Shown piece after piece: positions 36,209-41,942 of a stretch of DNA of 41,942 nt; the first letter of the stretch is position 1; every line of letters begins with the position of its first letter. The DNA comes from CADEDV01 sp036383515 (GTDB lineage Bacteria; Bacteroidota; Bacteroidia; Chitinophagales; Chitinophagaceae), in the NCBI GenBank assembly GCA_036383515.1, contig DASVOE010000140.1, positions 1 through 41,942 on the forward strand, in the 5' to 3' direction. The notes beneath the pieces were generated by a model that did not search any database, was not told the origin of the DNA, and was given only the letters and a program-made list of their open reading frames with translations. Position numbers and translations under genes: made by a program.

Positions 36209-39200
36209 TTAAAAGCCAGCTACTATACCCAGCGTTATGGTTTTTGCCGGTGGTGTCATTGAATAATCATACGATACCCTGAACGGATCAGAACCCCGGA
36301 ATGAAACCTCCGGATCCTGGCCAAGATATTTTGTAAAAGTGAGCAGGTTCTCTGCTGTCAGGTATGCACTCAATGTTTTCATTTTCATTTTGGATAATAT
36401 GTTTTTTGGAAACGTATACCGGAAAGTGATTGTTCTGAACCTTACGAAAGAAGCATCTTCGACATACCGGTCGCTGCCCAGCCAGTTATATCCTCCTTTT
36501 ATCAATGCACGGGGAATATCTGTTACATCACCCTCATTCCTCCACCTGCGTAAAACAGCTGTACTCTGGTTGTCAAAATAATACATGTTCGATGTATTCA
36601 TTTTAGTGCCATTTACCACTTCATACCCTAACCTGAAATTGAAAAACGTAGTTACTTTCAGGTTCTTCCAGGTAAGTGAAGGGCCAAAACCACCGGAGAG
36701 TTTTGGATTACTGTTACCCAGGTATACTACATCGAGGTAGTTAATGTTACCATCATGGTTGATGTCTTCATACATCGCATCGCCGGGTTGAAAAATGTAA
36801 TCCGTAGTCGGATAGTTGAACCGCATATAAATTAACTGGCCGTTGGGACCGATGATCGGTTTTCCATTACCACCGGTTGCTATCGTTGATTCTTTGTCTT
36901 TATAAACTCCTTTGTATCTAAATCCATAAAACGAGCCAAAGGGGTTATTTACCTGCAGCAAACGGAGATACTCTCCATTTGTGGTAACATCACCACGGCT
37001 GTTGGGATAGAATTCTGAAATTTCCCGGATAATATTTTCATTGGCAGCGATATTGAAATCAAAACCGATTGTCAGGTCTTTTTTCTTAAGGGGTTGTGTC
37101 CACACTGCCAATTCCCAACCCTGGTTGTCCATTGTGCCCACATTCATAAAAATGCTGTTATACCCTGTATAGGATCCGATTTGCAATCCGTCAAAGAACA
37201 GATCCTTGGCCCTGTTGCGATATATTTCTGCATCTATACGCAATCTGCCCCTGAACATACTCAGATTGGTCCCGATATTGGTTCCATGCAAAGTTTGCCA
37301 CCGGAGATTACTCAATTCCATTCTTGAAGGAACTACCCCGGCCTGGTTTAAATAAGAATAATCATACGTGGTATAAGTATTAAAGAAAAGATAATCGTAC
37401 CGCGGCGCTTCTCCTGAAATACCATAGCTGGCCCTGAAGCTCAGCTCATCAAGGTTTTTTATTTTTTCCATGAATTTTTCACCAGATACTCTCCACCTGA
37501 GTGAAAAGGAAGGGAACAAACCATACCTGTAATTAGGTCCAAACCGTGAATTGCCATCGCCTCTTAATGTGGCATTGAAAAGATATTTGTCATCAAAACT
37601 ATACTGTCCGCTTATAACAGCACCTACTGAACGGGTTTGTGATGTTCCCGATACTGCCCTGAGCTCTGAATTTTGTGTGCGGGAAGGTATTGATGGATCT
37701 ACCAGCAGGGAAGAAGCCGTGTTGGTAGTCATCACTTCATGATAAACTGTTTTATAATCGTTAGTGAGCAGGTTTATAAAACTGATAATATTGTGTTTCG
37801 CATTTTTGAATTTTGGCGTGTAAACAAGGCTGGACTTTGTAGCTACTGTAAACGCATCAATGTCGCCATCATAAGCCCTGTTCACTACGGTTTCATTATT
37901 AGGTCTTCCTGTTGCGATCTGGGGTAAAAAACTCTTGTTCTTTGTATTATTAATATCAAACTGCACATCAAAAGTTGCCTTTAATACTCTTTTTATAATA
38001 TCATAGTCCACCTGGAATCTTGGCACCACTCTTTCTCCCAATACATTGTACTTGGCTTTCACCGCCATTGCTACAGGGTTATAGATGCGGGTGTATTGCC
38101 CCTGAACATTGGCCGCAGGCGAAAAATAGTTAGTGGTAAGATTGCCCAGCTCATCGTATTCAAAGACACTCATGTTTGGCATTTTGATAAAAGCCATACC
38201 ACGAATGGTAGCTTCGCCACTACTGGCGTTCGATCCTAAATAGTTTCTGTCCTGGTCAGTATGTGTATAAGAAATACTGGTAAAAAATTTTATTTTTTCG
38301 GATACATTAAAATCAAGGTTGATGCGGGTATTGATACGCTGCAGCGATGTGCCCAGCGTAATACCTTTTTGATCAAAATAACCAATGGAAGCAAAATATT
38401 TTGCTTTCTCTCCACCACCAGTAAGGCTAACGGTATGATCCATCAGCGTACCGGTACGGGATATAGCATCTACCCAGTTGGTATTGTTGCTGTAATTATG
38501 AAACCAGTAAGGATCGTTGGGATCGTAGTTAAACTCTCTTACCGTCGTAGTATTCAATGGTGTCCCCGTTCTGTTCATAAATGCTTCGGGAATCAGTGTA
38601 GAATACTGATCACCGTTCAGAAGAGGTATAGCTTTTGGAACCAGCGAAGTAGATCCTTTGAACGAATAATTTACAACGGGCTTACCTATTACACCTCTTT
38701 TGGTAGTAATGACCAATACGCCATTCGATCCCTTGGAACCCCAAATCGCTGTGGCAGCAGCATCTTTCAATACTGTAATATCTTTTATATCAGCCGGAGA
38801 AATATTTAGCAATTGTGCATAGCCCTGCTCATCTGCTGTACCAAAATTAAAATCACTGGGTATTTCAGTTTCCAATGGCATTCCATCCAATACAATTAAA
38901 GGGATGCCGGTGGAATTGATAGAGGATACTCCACGGATACGGATATTCATGGCAGCGCCGGGATCACCACTGCTTGCTGTAATATCAACACCACTTAACC
39001 GGCCCTGTAATGCCTGGTCTATACTGGCCGCCTGCATTTCTTCCAGGTCTTTTGCACTGATACGTGCCACTGCAGTAGTTACATCCTTTTCGGCAAGGTT
39101 TATCAGTCCATTAGAACTGCTGGGACGGGCCACTACTACTACCTCTCCCAAATCTGCCTGTGATTCATCTAATGTGATTGAAAAATCTGTTTTTGTATTG

Positions 39201-39472
39201 ATAGGTGTAGTGGTGGTCTTGTAACCTATGTTTGTTATTGAAAGCCTGTTTTTAGGATTTACGTTTTTCAGCACAAAGTTTCCTTCAATATCGGTGGATG
39301 TTCCGTTTACAATCCGGTTATCCGCATCGATAACTGAAACAGAAGCCCGCTGAACAGGACTGCCACTTTTATCAGTTACTTTTCCTTTTATCAATACCTG
39401 TGTGGAAGCCGCGAGGCTAAAAAACAAAAACATCACCACCCAGTATATTTTTTTATAAAAAACTTTCTGCAT
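36209..39472 (-). CDS. SusC/RagA-type TonB-dependent transporter (first pair)
   Basis: This 1087-residue protein has a signal peptide (MQKVFYKKIYWVVMFLFFSL, cut near AASTQ25) and a carboxypeptidase-like domain (IKGKVTDKSGSPVQRASVSV, STDIEGNFVLKNVN). A TonB-box-like DLGEVVVVA near residue 113 follows. The plug shows ASIDQALQGRLSGVDITASS, GAAMNIRIRGVSSINSTGIP, LIVLDGMPLETEIPSD, IKDITVLKDAAATAIWGSKG and NGVLVITTKRG. The beta-barrel ends in TLGIVAGF. The TonB box distinguishes it from the second SusC, where none was clear. It lies 22 nt after the four-FAS1 gene, so the first surface lipoprotein, SusC and SusD are likely one transcript. Confidence 0.96.
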   Translation of the reverse strand: MQKVFYKKIYWVVMFLFFSLAASTQVLIKGKVTDKSGSPVQRASVSVIDADNRIVNGTSTDIEGNFVLKNVNPKNRLSITNIGYKTTTTPINTKTDFSITLDESQADLGEVVVVARPSSSNGLINLAEKDVTTAVARISAKDLEEMQAASIDQALQGRLSGVDITASSGDPGAAMNIRIRGVSSINSTGIPLIVLDGMPLETEIPSDFNFGTADEQGYAQLLNISPADIKDITVLKDAAATAIWGSKGSNGVLVITTKRGVIGKPVVNYSFKGSTSLVPKAIPLLNGDQYSTLIPEAFMNRTGTPLNTTTVREFNYDPNDPYWFHNYSNNTNWVDAISRTGTLMDHTVSLTGGGEKAKYFASIGYFDQKGITLGTSLQRINTRINLDFNVSEKIKFFTSISYTHTDQDRNYLGSNASSGEATIRGMAFIKMPNMSVFEYDELGNLTTNYFSPAANVQGQYTRIYNPVAMAVKAKYNVLGERVVPRFQVDYDIIKRVLKATFDVQFDINNTKNKSFLPQIATGRPNNETVVNRAYDGDIDAFTVATKSSLVYTPKFKNAKHNIISFINLLTNDYKTVYHEVMTTNTASSLLVDPSIPSRTQNSELRAVSGTSQTRSVGAVISGQYSFDDKYLFNATLRGDGNSRFGPNYRYGLFPSFSLRWRVSGEKFMEKIKNLDELSFRASYGISGEAPRYDYLFFNTYTTYDYSYLNQAGVVPSRMELSNLRWQTLHGTNIGTNLSMFRGRLRIDAEIYRNRAKDLFFDGLQIGSYTGYNSIFMNVGTMDNQGWELAVWTQPLKKKDLTIGFDFNIAANENIIREISEFYPNSRGDVTTNGEYLRLLQVNNPFGSFYGFRYKGVYKDKESTIATGGNGKPIIGPNGQLIYMRFNYPTTDYIFQPGDAMYEDINHDGNINYLDVVYLGNSNPKLSGGFGPSLTWKNLKVTTFFNFRLGYEVVNGTKMNTSNMYYFDNQSTAVLRRWRNEGDVTDIPRALIKGGYNWLGSDRYVEDASFVRFRTITFRYTFPKNILSKMKMKTLSAYLTAENLLTFTKYLGQDPEVSFRGSDPFRVSYDYSMTPPAKTITLGIVAGF

Positions 39473-39494
39473 AATAATTAGTTGAATCGGGTTA

Positions 39495-41717
39495 TCAGTT
39501 TTTTCTTAAATAATTATCGATCAGGTGAATGGTAATCCGGTTGCTCAGGTTATTACTGTTAGTCACTACCACGTTGGCTACCCTGGCCATCAAGTCATTT
39601 AGCACAATATTATTAGGGACACTGTTATTCACAAAAATGGTAGAAGGATCACCGTTCGGGAATTTGTAAAGCGTTTCAAATGTTCCGCTTTCCTGCCCAT
39701 CGGTGCCTATATTTTTCTTGTTGAGAATATGATAGTATATAAAGTTGTTTACTTTTTCCTTGTCAGCTAACAAGGTAGGGGCAAAGTTGGGTACCATATT
39801 GGGGGCGACGCCAGTGCCAGGCAATTCGCCTGCGTTCACAGCTTTAACAATAGCAGCATTATCAGGAATAAAGAAAGTATAATAAGACCCGGCTGCAACC
39901 TGTAATATTTCCCCGGTGGTAGTGTTATAGATCGTTGAATTTTTCAGGTATTGCCAGAAATTGTTATAGGGAGATGCGGCGGTGGGAGCCAGCGCTGCAA
40001 GGTGCATTCCCACATTCCGTTCACTGAATTGAAGTATTTTATCGAGATAATATACAGTACCATTCCGGGCTGTTTTTGTTTTTGTCACATCCACATTCGC
40101 AATATTGGGTATATCGCCATTGCCGGCAGCTACTACTGTATTGTTGTTATATTTTATAAACTCTCCCGAATAGGTCATCCCCACCCCGGTTCCAGCGACA
40201 CTGGTAATATTTCTTCCGGGAACAACATGAAGATTTAATATTCTTTGTAAACGAACCAATGCGGATGATCCTGTAAGCTGAGCCCCGCCACCGGGAGGTA
40301 TATATCTCCATTGTTCATTTACATTATTACTGACAGTAGGGTCTGCAAAATATCCAGCCGCATTAAATGCTGCATTGCTGATAAGGAACAGGGTGTAATT
40401 CTGCCGGATATTAGATATCTGATATTTCAGATCCAGGTTCAGCAGGCTTGTCATGATTGAATAATTCGGATCTAAATAAGCTTTCCCATAAACACTGCTG
40501 AATACATTTGCTTCCTGCACCTTGGTTGTGCCATAAAAAATCCCATTACTCAATATTTTTTTGTCTGCTACATCGGTAGAAGGATCAAAACGGGCTTCTT
40601 CTCCTACGGAGTTGAAAGTGCTGGAAAATTTAGAAGGCCATACCGCTGTGCGCCACATATGTGCATTGATAAAATCGTAGATCACATTTGCTGGTAAAGA
40701 TTCTAAACTCGGATAGTGTTCCAGCAATACGGTATTAATATAGTTGGTTAAAGCAGCATTTTGTGGCACAAACATGGAATACGAATCAGCCTGGCCATCG
40801 TTATCCTGGAGTTTTAAAAAGTTTTCATTGTTGGGTGAAAAAGCGAGGTTGAAGTTGTACACTTTGGTAAAAACATCCTGGTTACCCCCGGTAATGATCT
40901 TATAGTTCTGAGATACTGTTGGGTTCAGCACATACTGCACTAAAAATTTGTCGAGTATTTTTTTAAACTCACTGTAATTGGGATTGCTACCGATATACTG
41001 GTCGATGCTGGGCAAAGAAGTGATCACCTTGTTTACAACATGTATGATTCCGTTTTCCGCAGGAATATTTTTTTGCACCACCACGGCATCTGCTACGTTA
41101 AAACCGGTGTAGGGAGTATTGGGATAAAAATAATTGTAGTCAGCTGGAGTGAGCGATTTACTGGTAAAATATCCCGACATAAAATAAGGCAGGTATTTGT
41201 TATTATTGTCAGCATCTACATAATACTGCACACTGTTATTATTCCGGTTGGAAGCAATTGCTTTGATGGGAGTACCGCTGGTATTCACGCCATCGTATAC
41301 ACCCGTATAGTTGGCCGTTCTTCTTCTGAAGGAAGAATTATCCACCCAACCGAGGTTGCTTTGATAATCAGGTAACCGTTCTTCTTTGAATGCGTTATAC
41401 ACCAGGCAATACGTAACAATATTCCTGCATTTTGCTGAATCAAGCGCTTCAATACCGGATAAGCTATTGGCTGTAAAATAGACCTGGAAAGCAGAATCAT
41501 GCGGAGCAAATAATGTCCAGTAGCCTGCTGCACCCAGGGTATTTTTATATCCGGCCTTATCTACGGCGGCTAAAAAATGTTTGAAATTGCCTTTGGCCGC
41601 CAACACCTGGTAAATAGGCTGTTCCAATGTAGCAGGACGTTCGTAATATTCGTCATACTTTTTTTTACAGCCAAACAATAAGGTTGCAACAGTAAAAAGC
41701 AACACCATTCTTTTCAT
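39495..41717 (-). CDS. Lipoprotein with four FAS1 domains
   Basis: This 740-residue protein has lipobox LLFGCKKKYDEYYE (Cys17) with an acidic patch after the lipid site, as in Bacteroidota surface lipoproteins. Four FAS1 repeats can be traced by their H1/H2 boxes: WTLFAPHDSAF (67-77) with NGIIHVVNKVI (222-232), YSMFVPQNAALTNYI (313-327) with NGIFYGTTKV (391-400), YTLFLISNAAFNAAG (441-455) with NGTVYYLDKIL (552-562), and YTFFIPDNAAIVKAV (613-627) with NRITIHLIDNYL near the end. The first repeat carries a long insert (about 110-215). There is no extra C-terminal domain, unlike the two FAS1 proteins downstream. As the first clear gene ahead of SusC, it is a good candidate for an extended surface glycan-binding or adhesive protein of the PUL. 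Confidence 0.85.
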   Translation of the reverse strand: MKRMVLLFTVATLLFGCKKKYDEYYERPATLEQPIYQVLAAKGNFKHFLAAVDKAGYKNTLGAAGYWTLFAPHDSAFQVYFTANSLSGIEALDSAKCRNIVTYCLVYNAFKEERLPDYQSNLGWVDNSSFRRRTANYTGVYDGVNTSGTPIKAIASNRNNNSVQYYVDADNNNKYLPYFMSGYFTSKSLTPADYNYFYPNTPYTGFNVADAVVVQKNIPAENGIIHVVNKVITSLPSIDQYIGSNPNYSEFKKILDKFLVQYVLNPTVSQNYKIITGGNQDVFTKVYNFNLAFSPNNENFLKLQDNDGQADSYSMFVPQNAALTNYINTVLLEHYPSLESLPANVIYDFINAHMWRTAVWPSKFSSTFNSVGEEARFDPSTDVADKKILSNGIFYGTTKVQEANVFSSVYGKAYLDPNYSIMTSLLNLDLKYQISNIRQNYTLFLISNAAFNAAGYFADPTVSNNVNEQWRYIPPGGGAQLTGSSALVRLQRILNLHVVPGRNITSVAGTGVGMTYSGEFIKYNNNTVVAAGNGDIPNIANVDVTKTKTARNGTVYYLDKILQFSERNVGMHLAALAPTAASPYNNFWQYLKNSTIYNTTTGEILQVAAGSYYTFFIPDNAAIVKAVNAGELPGTGVAPNMVPNFAPTLLADKEKVNNFIYYHILNKKNIGTDGQESGTFETLYKFPNGDPSTIFVNNSVPNNIVLNDLMARVANVVVTNSNNLSNRITIHLIDNYLRKN

Positions 41718-41729
41718 AATAATATTCGT

Positions 41730-41912
41730 TTAGTTCAGAGCATTGCTGAAAAACTCTCCATTAAATAATTCATGAAAACCTTTACGATCAGATAAAAGAT
41801 AAATGCCAGCACCGTAAGCGGTGACGATAGAATTTTCAGAAGAAAAATCAGGTAAAACCAGCCAAAGGGGATATGTTGTAAATAACGGGGAAGAGGAAGT
41901 TATTTTCTTCAT
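41730..41912 (-). CDS. Possible small protein upstream of the FAS1 gene
   Basis: A 60-codon frame from the ATG at 41912 (MKKITSSSPLF...) ends 12 nt before the four-FAS1 gene; an in-frame ATG at 41936 lies 8 codons earlier. There is no signal peptide, and I recognise no domain (middle part LWLVLPDFSSENSIVTAYGA). The tight spacing and a run without rare codons make it possible. It could equally be a chance frame in the leader of the PUL, since the region before it is outside the window. Confidence 0.3.
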   Translation of the reverse strand: MKKITSSSPLFTTYPLWLVLPDFSSENSIVTAYGAGIYLLSDRKGFHELFNGEFFSNALN

Positions 41913-41942
41913 ATAGCAAATAAGCAGGTTTAGCAATCTGTT

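Overview
The window looks like a chromosomal segment of a Bacteroidota member, most likely a Chitinophagaceae-type soil or plant-associated bacterium. The pointers are about 40% GC, SusC/SusD pairs, many C-K-K lipoboxes, a TAnnTTTG-type -7 box and fasciclin (FAS1) lipoproteins next to SusCD genes. The family assignment is inference from gene style, not from a search. Almost everything lies on the minus strand and reads from right (about 41.9 kb) to left (1). Together it forms one large polysaccharide utilization locus (PUL) whose enzyme set fits the pectin polymer rhamnogalacturonan I (RG-I) with arabinan and galactan side chains.

Layout in the order of transcription. (i) 41.9-26.4 kb is the capture and import module: a possible small ORF, a four-FAS1 lipoprotein, SusC, SusD, two FAS1 lipoproteins each with an extra C-terminal beta domain, then a second SusC and SusD. 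(ii) 26.4-25.4 kb is a junction: an unrecognised cysteine-rich lipoprotein, a 17-codon remnant of a second SusD 3' end, a probable terminator and a strong repeat hairpin. (iii) 25.4-13.7 kb holds enzymes: GH105, GH51, a CE12-type acetylesterase, GH2, a PL22-like propeller, a GH43_24-like protein, and a GH43 gene broken by a single-base frameshift. (iv) 13.55-10.62 kb has one plus-strand gene, a large FAD/Fe-S D-2-hydroxyacid dehydrogenase (YdiJ/GlcD-GlcF type). It interrupts the PUL and meets it in a 143-bp dyad repeat. (v) 10.5 kb to the left edge has more enzymes: PL22, GH127, GH106, a GH43-like propeller, a GH43_24-like protein with a CBM-like domain, and a GH78 that runs off the window.

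How it works together (inference from families): the FAS1, SusD and SusC proteins would bind and import RG-I fragments at the outer membrane. In the periplasm the acetylesterase removes acetyl groups. GH51, GH43 and GH127 remove arabinose, and GH2 and the GH43_24-like enzymes remove galactose. GH106 and GH78 release rhamnose, GH105 removes unsaturated uronic acid ends, and the PL22 enzymes act on short uronides. No endo-acting RG lyase, inner-membrane transporter or regulator is in the window. No tRNA, rRNA, CRISPR array or transposase was seen. The most interesting points are the FAS1-SusC-SusD-FAS1-FAS1-SusC-SusD arrangement, the SusD remnant beside an unknown lipoprotein, and the frameshifted GH43.
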